Below are positions 8,384-15,337 of a stretch of 64,000 nucleotides of DNA, piece by piece. This DNA is from Burkholderia pseudomultivorans (lineage in GTDB: Bacteria; Pseudomonadota; Gammaproteobacteria; Burkholderiales; Burkholderiaceae), in assembly GCF_902499075.1 (NCBI RefSeq), contig NZ_CABVPP010000022.1, positions 30,594 through 94,593 on the forward strand. Direction: 5' to 3'. Numbering within the stretch: the first letter of the stretch is position 1; each line of letters starts with the position of its first letter. The position numbers and the translations under genes are program-made. The notes below the pieces were generated by a model. It worked only from the letters and a program-made list of their open reading frames with translations. It was not told where the DNA came from and ran no database searches.

Positions 8384-9133
8384 GTGGACATGACGTTTGA
8401 CGACGCAGCGGCCGGCGGCTCGCGAACCATGGCGTCGGTACTGGCCGACACCATTCTTCGGGACATCGTATCGGGCACACTCGCGCCCGGTTCCAAGCTG
8501 AAGATCCGAGAGTTAGCCGACCGCTACCAGGCCGGCGTAATTCCGCTGCGCGAGGCTGTTTCACGGCTTGCGATGAGCGGCTTCGTCGAAGCGGAGGACC
8601 AGCGCGGCTTTCGCGTGACGCCCGTGTCCCGCGCGGACCTCGAGGACATCACCTCGGTGCGGCAATGCATCGAATCCGAAGCGCTGCGCGACGCGATCGA
8701 GAGCGGCAACCTCGAATGGGAAGCGTCCGTGCTCGCCGCGTTCCACCTGGTGAACAGCCTGCCGACCGTCGTTGACGAGCCACCTCGAATGAACCCCGAC
8801 TGGGAACGTGCGCACGATCATTTTCACGCGACGCTGCTGGCCGGTTGCCGCTCGAAGTGGCTCAAGCACTTCGCGGCGACGCTGCGCACACAGACCGCGC
8901 GCTACCGGCATCAGTCACTGCGCAGCCAGCATGCTGGCGAGCGCGATGTCGGCCGCGAACACGAGGAGATCGTGAAGGCCGTACTCGCTCGCGACGGCGA
9001 CCGCGCATGCGCGCTGCTGCGTCAGCACTTCGCCGTCACCGCGCAGCTTGTGCTGGAAGATGCGACGCCCGTAGAGGGTGCGGCATCGGCCCCCGCTCCA
9101 CGGTTCGCCGGCAAGACCCGCTCGCAACGCTAG
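8384..9133 (+). CDS. GntR-family transcriptional regulator (FCD-type)
   Basis: 249 residues from a GTG at 8384, which is 8 nt after a GGAGGA site (8370-8375); the ATG at 8390 is a near alternative and the more distal GTG/ATG candidates lack a ribosome site. An N-terminal winged helix (about 8-75, with LREAVSRLAMSGFVEAEDQRGFRV) is followed by an FCD ligand domain containing metal-type His residues (DHFHATLLAG, and EHEEIVKAVLARD). Such proteins repress catabolic operons until an acid ligand binds. Divergent placement suggests control of the aromatic cluster and itself. Confidence 0.88.
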   Translation: MDMTFDDAAAGGSRTMASVLADTILRDIVSGTLAPGSKLKIRELADRYQAGVIPLREAVSRLAMSGFVEAEDQRGFRVTPVSRADLEDITSVRQCIESEALRDAIESGNLEWEASVLAAFHLVNSLPTVVDEPPRMNPDWERAHDHFHATLLAGCRSKWLKHFAATLRTQTARYRHQSLRSQHAGERDVGREHEEIVKAVLARDGDRACALLRQHFAVTAQLVLEDATPVEGAASAPAPRFAGKTRSQR

Positions 9134-9536
9134 GCCACACATTTCGCTCGTCACCGCACCCGCAGCCCCACAACCCGCGCCTCTGATCTCCTCCGTGGAG
9201 GCGGACCGGTTGAGCGCAGTATTCGCCTCGACCGTCACCTTCACACCCATTCAGTGATCCCGATCATGTCGCTCATGGTAGCGACATGCTGCCCCCGTTC
9301 GCGCGCACATGCCGTTCGATGAACGAGAACACTATGTTCTGCCCGTGCGCGCTACGCACCGCCGCGCGAATCGCATAAGCTGACGACTCTCGCCGGCTGC
9401 AGAGCGCATCGATGTCGCACAACGACACCCCTCGATCGTCGCGGCGCGGCACGACAGCGGAACCGCATCGCGCCCGCACCACGGAGCAGCGCGATCGTTA
9501 TTCCCAGCCTCCCACCACCCTGATCTGGAGAGAACC
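9134..9536. other. 403-bp gap with one inverted repeat
   Basis: No credible gene. A perfect 9-bp inverted repeat, CATGTCGCT / AGCGACATG with a 6-nt loop, lies at 9265-9288; it could end the gntR transcript or be an operator for the isochorismatase-family gene. No T-tract follows it. Confidence 0.5.
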
Positions 9537-10175
9537 ATGGCAAGCGAACCGATTCGCGACCCCGCGAACGACCACCTGCTCACCCCGCAGAACGCGGCGT
9601 TCATCGTCATCGATTACCAGCCGGTTCAGGTGAACTCGATCGCGTCGATGGATCGCCAGCTGCTGATCAACAACATCGTCGGCGCATCGAAGGCAGCGGT
9701 TGCATACGGCCTTCCGATCGTCCACTCGACCGTCAACGTTAAAACCGGGCTGAACAAACCGCCGATCCCGCAACTGCGCGCGGCACTCGAAGGCTATCCG
9801 ACCTACGACCGCACGACCATCAACTCGTGGGAAGACGTCGAGTTTCGCCAGGCCGTCGAGGCGACCGGCCGCAAGAAACTCATCATGACCGCGCTGTGGA
9901 CCGAAGCGTGCCTGACGTTCCCGGCGCTCGACGCGCTGAAAGCTGGCTACGAGGTGTACGTGGTCGTCGACGCGGTCGGTGGCACGTCGGTCGCCGCGCA
10001 CGAAGCCGCGCTGCGCCGCATCGAGCAGGCCGGCGGCCAGATGATCAGCGTTGCGCAACTGTTCTGCGAGCTTCAACGCGACTGGGCGCGCAGCGCAACC
10101 GTCCCGGCGTTCATGAACCTGTTCATCGAAACCGGCGGCACGGCCGGCATCCAGTTCTCGTACGACAAGAGCTGA
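9537..10175 (+). CDS. isochorismatase-family cysteine hydrolase (YcaC-like)
   Basis: 212 residues with the isochorismatase-like fold. Catalytic Asp26 sits in [10 protein letters not shown] and the nucleophile Cys125 in WTEACLTF. The usual Lys position appears to be Arg92 (YDRTTINSW), as in YcaC-type members. The GGAGAG site before the ATG at 9537 supports the start. Substrate of this subfamily is generally unknown; it is next to the aromatic cluster but has its own upstream region, so a role in that pathway is only suggested. Members often form ring-shaped oligomers in the cytosol. Confidence 0.85.
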   Translation: MASEPIRDPANDHLLTPQNAAFIVIDYQPVQVNSIASMDRQLLINNIVGASKAAVAYGLPIVHSTVNVKTGLNKPPIPQLRAALEGYPTYDRTTINSWEDVEFRQAVEATGRKKLIMTALWTEACLTFPALDALKAGYEVYVVVDAVGGTSVAAHEAALRRIEQAGGQMISVAQLFCELQRDWARSATVPAFMNLFIETGGTAGIQFSYDKS

Positions 10176-10201
10176 TCTAGCCCAGCTGTTATCGCAGCGT
10201 C

Positions 10202-10238
10202 CGCTTGCGCCCCTCGGGTAGCCCGACGGGCGCAAGCG
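10202..10238 (+). terminator. hairpin after the isochorismatase-family gene
   Basis: An 11-bp perfect stem CGCTTGCGCCC / GGGCGCAAGCG with a 15-nt loop, 26 nt past the stop codon. There is no T-tract, so termination is likely but not certain. Confidence 0.5.
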
Positions 10239-10324
10239 TGACGTCGCATCACCGCGACAATCGGGCCACAAGCTACCGGACGTCGTCGATTTCCTCCAGG
10301 TTCATATCCAATGTGAACGAGCCC

Positions 10325-10374
10325 ATGACCGACTATCTTCTCTTTGCGGGTCGCCTCTTCATCGCACTGATGTA
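10325..10374 (+). pseudogene. 5' fragment of a DoxX-family membrane protein gene, cut by the IS
   Basis: The ATG at 10325 begins [16 protein letters not shown], which reads like the first helix of DoxX-family proteins (inner-membrane, about 130-150 aa). After 16 codons the sequence runs into the left end of the IS3-family element. No other part of a DoxX gene is found on the right side of the element or elsewhere in the window. The family call rests on a short match, so it is tentative. Confidence 0.5.
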
Positions 10375-10403
10375 TGAACCGCCCCGAGTTTTGTGGAGGC
10401 TCC
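10375..10403 (+). repeat. IS left terminal inverted repeat
   Basis: TGAACCGCCCCGAG followed by TTTTGTGGAGGCTCC; matches the reverse complement of the right end at 21 of about 29 positions by eye. Begins with the TG expected of IS3-family ends. Confidence 0.85.
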
Positions 10404-10424
10404 AACTCTTGAGAGAATGGAGCC

Positions 10425-10751
10425 ATGAACAAAAAGCCAAGCAAGTTTTCCCCGGAAGTCCGAGAGCGCGCAGTGCGCCTGGTACGCGAGCAGCGTAGCG
10501 AGCATCCGTCGATGTGGGCGGCAGTCGAATCGATTGCGCCGATGATCGGCTGCACGCCGCAGACGCTGTTGGATTGGGTTAAGCGCGACGAGGTTGACCG
10601 TGGAGAGCGCGATGGTGTGAGTACGGCCGAGCGTGAACGCATCAAAGCCTTGGAGCGCGAGGTCAAGGAACTGCGCCGGACCAACGAGATTCTCAAACTG
10701 GCGAGCGCGTTTTTCGCCCAGGCGGAGCTCGACCGCCGTTTCAAATCCTGA
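10425..10751 (+). CDS. IS3-family transposase OrfA
   Basis: 108 residues with a helix-turn-helix (about 8-50, including [14 protein letters not shown]) and a C-terminal leucine-zipper-like coiled coil ([19 protein letters not shown]) that joins OrfA to OrfB. OrfB lies in the -1 frame and the frames overlap, so the active enzyme OrfAB should be made by programmed -1 frameshifting; the T-run at 10710-10714 is a possible slip site. The ATG is 50 bp inside the left end. Confidence 0.95.
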   Translation: MNKKPSKFSPEVRERAVRLVREQRSEHPSMWAAVESIAPMIGCTPQTLLDWVKRDEVDRGERDGVSTAERERIKALEREVKELRRTNEILKLASAFFAQAELDRRFKS

Positions 10752-10807
10752 AGGCCTTCATTGATCAGCATCGCGACACCTTCGGGGTCGAGCCGATCTG
10801 CAAGGTC

Positions 10808-11662
10808 TTGCGGATTGCCCCGTCGGGCTACCGACGCCATGCAGCACAACTTCGCGATCCGTCGAAACGCTGCACCCGCGCGAAACGCGATGAGCTTTTG
10901 CAACCGGAGATCAAGCGTGTCTGGCAGGCCAACATGCAGGTCTACGGCGTGCCGAAGGTCTGGAAGCAGATGAACCGGGAAGGCATTGCGGTGGCACGCT
11001 GCACGGTCGAACGGTTGATGAAGCTGCAGGGCTTGCGTGGCGCAGTTCGCGGTAAGCGTGTTCGCACGACGATTGCCGATGTGAGCGCGCCGCGCCCGCT
11101 GGACCGAGTCAACCGGCAGTTCAAGGCTGACCGACCGAATCAGCTCTGGGTGTCGGATTTTACGTATGTCTCGACATGGCAAGGCTGGCTGTACGTGGCA
11201 TTCGTGATCGACGTGTTCGCCCGCCGTATTGTTGGCTGGCGCGTCAGCTCGTCGATGACCACGGACTTTGTTCTGGATGCACTTGAACAAGCGCTGTACG
11301 CCCGCCAACCGGGCGAGGACGGGACTTTGATACACCACTCCGATAGAGGGGCCCAATACGTCAGCATTCGCTACAGCGAACGGCTGGCTGAGGCCGGCAT
11401 CGAGCCGTCGGTCGGCAGCCGGGGCGACAGCTACGACAATGCGCTGGCCGAAACGATCAACGGCCTGTACAAGACGGAACTGATTCATCGGCGCGCCCCT
11501 TGGAAAACAAGGGAATCCGTCGAACTGGCAACGCTGGAATGGGTCGCCTGGTATAACCATCATCGGCTGATGGAACCGCTCGGCTATATCCCGCCCGCTG
11601 AAGCTGAGGCAAACTACTACAGACAACTCAGAAATACCGCTGACGTGTCCGCATTAACTTAA
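10808..11662 (+). CDS. IS3-family transposase OrfB (DDE integrase core)
   Basis: 284 residues from a TTG; the same frame stays open upstream through about 10739, as expected if it is translated by -1 frameshifting from OrfA. Catalytic residues are visible: Asp in WVSDFTYV, Asp in HHSDRGAQY and Glu in [12 protein letters not shown]. The upstream HTH_21-like region ([15 protein letters not shown]) is intact and there is no internal stop. The gene ends 34 bp before the right inverted repeat's outer edge. Confidence 0.95.
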   Translation: MRIAPSGYRRHAAQLRDPSKRCTRAKRDELLQPEIKRVWQANMQVYGVPKVWKQMNREGIAVARCTVERLMKLQGLRGAVRGKRVRTTIADVSAPRPLDRVNRQFKADRPNQLWVSDFTYVSTWQGWLYVAFVIDVFARRIVGWRVSSSMTTDFVLDALEQALYARQPGEDGTLIHHSDRGAQYVSIRYSERLAEAGIEPSVGSRGDSYDNALAETINGLYKTELIHRRAPWKTRESVELATLEWVAWYNHHRLMEPLGYIPPAEAEANYYRQLRNTADVSALT

Positions 11663-11667
11663 ACCAA

Positions 11668-11696
11668 CCAGCCTCCACGATTCCCGGTGCGGTTCA
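11668..11696 (+). repeat. IS right terminal inverted repeat
   Basis: Ends with GCGGTTCA, the complement of the left TGAACCGC; CA terminus as in IS3-family elements. Confidence 0.85.
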
Positions 11697-11865
11697 TACC
11701 TCCCGATAGGTTCGCCGCAACAGAACCGGCTTCACCCGCGATCCATTGCACATCCTTCGTTCCTGGTGGATGAATTCGGACGACACCGCTAACCCGCCCT
11801 GCGCGCGTAGTCGCATCCAGAGCAATACGGCCTTGTTGGTCCCAGATTTGCAGCCCGACGGTCAA
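11697..11865 (-). pseudogene. truncated phage virion-associated gene, 3' end removed by the IS
   Basis: TTG at 11865 overlaps the stop of the upstream gene (TTGA). The 56 native codons read MTVGLQIWDQQGRIALDATT and onward, a pattern I associate with small tail-region proteins of Burkholderia prophages (G-L-Q-I-W-D then DATTR.GR). At 11696 the frame enters the IS and stops a few codons later. It shows that the DNA right of the IS is prophage-derived. The family assignment is from memory of the pattern and was not checked. Confidence 0.5.
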
Positions 11866-12044
11866 TGCGCGATTCTCTGGCCGTGTTCGAGATAGTGCGT
11901 AAGAGCGGCTTTCACCACTGCGCTAACACTCGCATCGCGCGCGGCGGCCAACTTACGCAGATCACGGCGCAGCGTCGGCGTTATCCGAACAGTCAATACG
12001 CTATCCTTAATATATGGCTTATCTGGAATAAGTCCTGTATGCAA
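11862..12044 (-). CDS. small ribbon-helix-helix DNA-binding protein
   Basis: 60 residues. A TTG start at 12044 is preceded by AAGGAG with 5-nt spacing. The pattern of a short strand (SVLTVRITP) and two helices (TLRRDLRKLAAARDASVSAVVKAALTHYLE) fits CopG/Arc-type ribbon-helix-helix proteins. It is coupled to the downstream phage gene (TTGA overlap). Probably a phage or plasmid-type repressor or antitoxin; no toxin partner is next to it. The four-copy repeat lies just upstream and is a candidate operator. Confidence 0.6.
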   Translation of the reverse strand: MHTGLIPDKPYIKDSVLTVRITPTLRRDLRKLAAARDASVSAVVKAALTHYLEHGQRIAH

Positions 12045-12160
12045 TTCTTCTCCTTCGAAGGTATGACAAAGAAACCAGCCGAGCGACTATGCAGAAATGG
12101 TTCGCCTTGCACGTACCCGGGGCATCATCGGGCATGCCTACCCATGGGGTGGGGTTCTTC

Positions 12161-12357
12161 CTCTCCGAAGCTGCGTCCTATTTTATATCGTGAAATTTGG
12201 AGGACCGAACCTCATGCGATCTTCTAAGCTAGGCCCTGTTTTATATTGCGAAATACAGGAGGACTCTCCTTAGCTCAGGGGTATTTCGTATCGTGGGATT
12301 CGCCGTCTAGGCGAGATAGCTCTCCTTAGCTGTGTGGTGTTTTATATCGTGGAATGG
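12161..12357. repeat. four copies of a composite 36-bp non-coding repeat
   Basis: Each unit has CTCTCCTTAGCT (or a variant) followed, exactly 18 bp from its start, by an 18-bp box TRTTTTATATCGTGRAAT. The boxes lie at 12179-12196, 12237-12254, 12282-12299 and 12338-12355; the 5' parts at 12161, about 12219, 12264 and 12320. Unit spacing is 43-58 bp. Boxes match each other at 14-16 of 18 positions. The DNA is AT-rich compared with the host. Function unknown: operator array, iterons or a cluster of small promoters are possible. Confidence 0.75.
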
Positions 12358-12510
12358 CCCATGTGCGCACCGCGTGGCGTGAAGTCTTGAATTGGTCGCG
12401 CTGGTCCCGACTGCCTCGTACTGCTTCAGCAGTCTTTCGCGCCATTCCCGTCCAATCGCGGCCAGGGCCTCGATCTCTGCTGCCTCAACTACAGTCCTAC
12501 TGGTCCTCAT
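12307..12510 (-). CDS. small hypothetical island protein, 67 aa
   Basis: An AGGAG site 5 nt before the ATG at 12510 supports translation. The N-terminal half is a charged helix (VVEAAEIEALAAIGREWRER); the C-terminal half is His-rich (HGPFHDIKHHTAKE) and is encoded by the last copy of the composite repeat, so the original gene may have been truncated and extended by chance. No family recognised. Confidence 0.4.
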   Translation of the reverse strand: MRTSRTVVEAAEIEALAAIGREWRERLLKQYEAVGTSATNSRLHATRCAHGPFHDIKHHTAKESYLA

Positions 12511-12544
12511 CGCTGCTCCTGGATTCGTTCGACTGACGTAAAAT

Positions 12545-12652
12545 CACAACTTCGTACAAACAAAAACCACTACGCAGGCTTCGAAACGCACAACTACGAG
12601 TGACTTTGCTCCCGCTTTTCTGCAATCATATACACCACAAAACCACTACGCA
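12545..12652. repeat. direct repeats of AAAACCACTACGCA
   Basis: The 14-mer AAAACCACTACGCA occurs exactly at 12563-12576 and 12639-12652, with weaker relatives CACAACTTCGTA (12545), CACAACTACGAG (about 12590) and, upstream of the next gene, AACCCACTACGTAA (12988-13000). The copies lie before the starts of the two leftward small genes (12510 and 12960), so they may be a shared operator. Confidence 0.55.
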
Positions 12653-12735
12653 ACGCCTTTTTGCAGAATGCTCCATGCACGGTAGCAGATGGCTTGCGCT
12701 GCGGTTTGCTGCTCCTCCCCTTCTGCTACCGTCCG

Positions 12736-12960
12736 TTACTCCTCATCGGAACCTGCCGCAGCCTTGGCCGCCTGCTGGATGAGACTCCGCTTACTTTCGA
12801 CGTAGCCGCAAACCAATTCGCGCAGTTCCTCCGATACCTTTACGCTCGCAAACACTCGCAGAATCTGCAGGTCGCGGATCACATCCTTCGGCAAACGGAG
12901 TTGATACGCCTGCATATTTTCACGTTGGCTGCGGATTGATGAATTAGGGTCGTATTTCAT
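12736..12960 (-). CDS. small ribbon-helix-helix-like protein, 74 aa
   Basis: ATG at 12960 with GGAGAG three bases before it. The central part has a strand-like segment (MQAYQLRLP) and two predicted helices (KDVIRDLQILRVFASVKV, then SEELRELVCGYVESK), consistent with a ribbon-helix-helix fold, followed by an Ala-rich tail. Probably a DNA-binding regulator of the island; a CCACTACGTA element lies about 30 bp upstream. The fold assignment is by eye. Confidence 0.5.
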   Translation of the reverse strand: MKYDPNSSIRSQRENMQAYQLRLPKDVIRDLQILRVFASVKVSEELRELVCGYVESKRSLIQQAAKAAAGSDEE

Positions 12961-13053
12961 GCGCTCTCCAAAGTTTCAACCATTGTAACCCACTACGTAA
13001 ACGCGAGCGACACGTAATACTGGACAGAAACACAGGATTCTGTAAATCGCCTA

Positions 13054-13081
13054 TTGCTTGACACATCCATTCTGTTATGAT
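13054..13081 (+). promoter_or_regulatory. candidate sigma70 promoter for the 174-aa island gene
   Basis: TTGCTT (13054-13059), 16-bp spacer, TATGAT (13076-13081), 30 bp before the start codon. Moderate match to consensus. Confidence 0.45.
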
Positions 13082-13111
13082 TTTGAGAAATTGATGTGCG
13101 GAGGTCTGCAG

Positions 13112-13636
13112 ATGGACATTCTTGAGAAAGCCGAGGGCCGGCGTAGCACGCTCCAAAAGCAGCGGGAGCAACTTATGGAAACGATCGATAAGATCGACGC
13201 GGAATTGCGTGACCTCGAAGGATTCTTCAAGGTCGCAGCCCGCCTCCAAAGTACCTCCAACGCCCTACGTAACGCGAGGGTCGTTACTGCTGAATGGCCT
13301 ATCCCCGCTGACGCGGCAACGAGGGCCTTGGTTAATTTGGCGCAGGGAAACAAAGCCCACGCTATCGCCAAGGAAGCAATCGAGATCATCAGACGGCACG
13401 GTCCGCAGACCGCCCGAGGTGTACTCGAATTGATGGATGCGAATGGCCTAGGCAATTTGGTGAGCCCGGACAAGGACAAGAGTGCGCGAATTTCTTACGT
13501 ATCGTCTGTGCTTAGCAAGGACGAGCGTTTCGCCTCTGACCGAGAAAAAGGCGGCTATGTGCTGGTAGAGCAGAAAGAAAAAGACCCCCAAGGACAAATC
13601 CTTGAGGGTCCGAGCAGTGTGGACGATCTGCTGTGA
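13112..13636 (+). CDS. island protein with N-terminal coiled coil and C-terminal winged-helix-like region
   Basis: 174 residues from ATG 13112, chosen because GGAGG (13100-13104) lies 7 nt before it; an upstream ATG gives a longer but unsupported form. Residues 1-50 form a charged coiled coil (ending KIDAELRDLEGFF). Residues 95-165 (AIAKEAIEIIRRHGPQTARG, then VLELM, and SYVSSVLSKDERFASDREKGGY) resemble HARE/winged-helix modules found in restriction and phage proteins. It is the only mid-sized gene of the island and is followed within 6 nt by the tRNA/tmRNA-like RNA, so both may share a transcript. Function unknown. Confidence 0.75.
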   Translation: MDILEKAEGRRSTLQKQREQLMETIDKIDAELRDLEGFFKVAARLQSTSNALRNARVVTAEWPIPADAATRALVNLAQGNKAHAIAKEAIEIIRRHGPQTARGVLELMDANGLGNLVSPDKDKSARISYVSSVLSKDERFASDREKGGYVLVEQKEKDPQGQILEGPSSVDDLL

Positions 13637-13641
13637 TAAAT

Positions 13642-13715
13642 GGGGCCATCGTTGGGTACGACGCGGGAGACTTTGGACCTACCGTGCGCCGGTTCGATTC
13701 CGACTGGCTCCACCA
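13642..13715 (+). ncRNA. tRNA/tmRNA-like 74-nt RNA element ending in CCA
   Basis: GGGGCCA (13642-13648) pairs with TGGCTCC (13705-13711), followed by ACCA. A T-arm GCCGG-TTCGATT-CCGAC (13688-13704; one C-A mismatch) has a perfect T-loop. The 5' strand GGGTACGACG (13654-13663) resembles the conserved GGATTCGACG of tmRNA and gives no proper D-stem. A middle helix C62-G69 / C79-G86 (last two digits; one G-A mismatch) closes a 9-nt loop. Read as a tRNA the anticodon would be TTG (Gln), but that stem has two mismatches. So it is either a decayed phage tRNA or a tmRNA tRNA-like domain without the mRNA part. Confidence 0.55.
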
Positions 13716-13804
13716 GTTTTCTCAACAACCCAAAGGAGGAGCATAATGCCCCCGCCATAGTCAATCTCGCTGAGAAAACTCACAACAAGGAGTTGGCGAA
13801 CTCC
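13715..13804 (+). other. structured stretch with strong ribosome site and a four-codon ORF
   Basis: A 10-bp inverted repeat AGTTTTCTCA (13715-13724) / TGAGAAAACT (13770-13779) encloses AAAGGAGGA (13732-13740) and, 6 nt further, ATG CCC CCG CCA TAG (13746-13760), i.e. Met-Pro-Pro-Pro-stop. A second hairpin GGAGTT-GGCG-AACTCC follows at 13789-13804 (approximate), then a terminator. The ordered layout suggests a regulated or structured RNA; the tiny ORF itself may not be meaningful. Confidence 0.45.
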
Positions 13805-13827
13805 ATCAGCTAGCGATTACAAGTTGG

Positions 13828-13863
13828 GGGCTTTGACCCTGGCCGGTCAGAGCCCTCTTTTTA
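13828..13863 (+). terminator. Rho-independent terminator
   Basis: Stem GGGCTTTGACC / GGTCAGAGCCC (11 bp with one G-T) and a 6-nt loop, followed by TCTTTTTATG. It ends the transcript that would include the 174-aa gene and the tRNA-like RNA. The 228 bp from here to the tRNA-Arg hold a direct repeat of CCAGTCACAC (near 14004-14021) but no gene. Confidence 0.85.
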
Positions 13864-14091
13864 TGCGTTGTCAAGACTACCGAAGCAGATTTTTCTGCGC
13901 AAGCTTCTGTAGCGTCCCTTTACATCTCCATAGCTATGTCGCCCGACCGTTGAATTCTGCAAGCGCGGGACCAGCACTGGGCAAAGTTAGGCGATAGAAT
14001 CCAGTCACACCCCAGTCACACTGATCTGTGATTGGGCCTTGAATCCGCCGGATTCCGATTGGACGTAACCCGTTGATTTTTCAGGAATAAC

Positions 14092-14168
14092 TGGCCCGCC
14101 CTACACGATTCGAACGTGTGACCTACGGCTTAGAAGGCCGTTGCTCTATCCAACTGAGCTAAGGGCGG
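14092..14168 (-). tRNA. tRNA-Arg (anticodon TCT)
   Basis: Full cloverleaf on the minus strand: acceptor CCGCCCT / AGGGCGG, D-arm GCTC...GAGC, anticodon stem ACGGC / GCCGT with loop CTTCTAA, T-arm ACACG-TTCGAAT-CGTGT, discriminator G and encoded CCA; 77 nt. It marks the right border of the foreign region. No second copy of its 3' end was found near the IS. Confidence 0.97.
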
Positions 14169-14260
14169 TCGAGGGAAAAAGACACGGCGCCAGCAACCCG
14201 GACCCGGCTCCGATCACCGCCGCCGGTACGAAACCGACGCGACGCAACCAGAAACGAAAC

Positions 14261-14283
14261 GGGCCCGGCCTGAAGCCGAGCCC
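14261..14283 (-). terminator. hairpin terminator downstream of uppP
   Basis: On the minus strand GGGCTCGGC / GCCGGGCCC around a 5-nt loop, followed by GTTTCGTTTC; 52 nt after the uppP stop. Confidence 0.6.
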
Positions 14284-14335
14284 GAAATTATACCCGATCA
14301 TCGCGTCGAATCACGCAAGACCGGCGCCTGCGGCC

Positions 14336-15166
14336 TTACACGGGCTGCGCATGCAGCATGAACCAGCCCAGGCAGAACACGCCGGCGATCACGCAATACA
14401 GGCCGAACGACGCCAGCCGGCCGCGCCCTTCGAAATAGCGCATCAGGAACCGCACGCTCAGGTACGCGGCGATCGCCGTCAGCACGCCGCCGAGCAGCGC
14501 GTCGGCGAGCTGGTCGCGCGCATGGAACAGCTTCGGCAGTTCGAGCACGCCCGCCGCGAAGATGATCGGCGTGCCGAGCAGGAACGAAAACTCCGCCGCC
14601 TTCTCCGCCGTCAGCCCGGCCGCATTGCCGGCGATCATCGTCAGCCCGCTGCGCGAAAAGCCCGGGATCAGCGCGCCGATCTGCGCGAGACCCACGAAGA
14701 ACGCCTGCTTGAACGTCATCTTCTCGGGCGGCTGATGCGCGCGGCTGCGCTGGATGCGATCGCCGATCCAAAGCAGCACGCCATTGACGATCAGCGCGGC
14801 CGCGACGATCCGCAGATCATGGAACACGTGCTCGATGCGCTTCTCGAGCACCAGGCCGACGATGCCCGTCGGAATCGTGCCGATGATCAACGCCCACATC
14901 AGATGGCCGTCGTCGTTCTTGCGGCCGCCGAGCTGCGCGAAAAAACCGCCGATCAGCGCGATCCAGCGCGCGCGGAAATACCACAGCAGCGCCAGCGCGG
15001 TGCCGAGGTGCAGCGCAACAAGGAACGGCAGCAACTGCGGCGCATGCTTGTCGATATGCATGCCGAACAGCGCCGGCACGAGCAACGTATGGCCGAGACT
15101 GCTGACGGGGAAGAGTTCGGTCACGCCCTGCAGGACGCTCAGGAATACCAGAAACCAGAGACTCAC
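14336..15166 (-). CDS. uppP: undecaprenyl-diphosphate phosphatase
   Basis: 276 residues, the usual UppP/BacA length, with eight or so hydrophobic segments. Both active-site motifs are intact: [13 protein letters not shown] (residues 14-26; Glu17, Ser22, His26) and PGFSRSG (168-174; Arg172). It dephosphorylates undecaprenyl pyrophosphate at the inner membrane, recycling the lipid carrier for peptidoglycan and other envelope polymers, and its level affects bacitracin resistance. Monocistronic, reading toward the tRNA-Arg gene. Confidence 0.97.
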   Translation of the reverse strand: MSLWFLVFLSVLQGVTELFPVSSLGHTLLVPALFGMHIDKHAPQLLPFLVALHLGTALALLWYFRARWIALIGGFFAQLGGRKNDDGHLMWALIIGTIPTGIVGLVLEKRIEHVFHDLRIVAAALIVNGVLLWIGDRIQRSRAHQPPEKMTFKQAFFVGLAQIGALIPGFSRSGLTMIAGNAAGLTAEKAAEFSFLLGTPIIFAAGVLELPKLFHARDQLADALLGGVLTAIAAYLSVRFLMRYFEGRGRLASFGLYCVIAGVFCLGWFMLHAQPV

Positions 15167-15337
15167 GCGTCGGTCCTTTGAATGGAAATTAAGCGGGAAG
15201 AAGTGACGGACGACGCGATGCGCGTCCGCAAAAACGCGCCCTGATTATGCCCAGCCATGATTACTGCGCCAAGGCATTTGACTGGCAATTGCGGCAATGC
15301 ACACAAACGCTTGCAACTTGTAAGCGATCGGAAAGCA

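Larger units (their letters stand above)
10375..11696 (+). mobile_element. complete IS3-family insertion sequence, 1322 bp
   Basis: Bounded by imperfect inverted repeats starting TGAACCGC and ending GCGGTTCA (left 10375-10403, right 11668-11696; shared core GTGGAGGCT). It contains the two overlapping-phase transposase frames orfA and orfB with an intact DDE triad, so it may be active. The bases next to the ends (GTA on the left, TAC on the right) do not form a target-site duplication, and the flanks belong to unrelated genes. This suggests that the element marks a deletion or rearrangement rather than a simple insertion. Confidence 0.9.

Noticed and set aside
10205-10498. 97-codon ORF across the IS left border
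   Set aside because: It is a chimera of the DoxX start and IS sequence read out of frame with OrfA; not a functional gene.
10375-11699. Target-site duplication of the IS
   Set aside because: The 3- and 4-bp flanks (GTA/TAC; TGTA/TACC) do not match, so no duplication is claimed.
12161-12357. CRISPR array
   Set aside because: Four units with uneven spacing, short imperfect repeats and no cas genes; the structure is a two-box motif, not repeat-spacer.
13555-13764. 69-codon minus-strand ORF containing VEPVGIEPA
   Set aside because: That phrase is the classic artefact of translating the complement of a tRNA; it covers the tRNA-like element.
10175-14168. Integrase gene and duplicated tRNA-Arg 3' end as prophage borders
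   Set aside because: Neither an integrase nor a second copy of the tRNA 3' end (TGGCCCGCCCTACACG region) was found, so the tRNA cannot be claimed as the attachment site.
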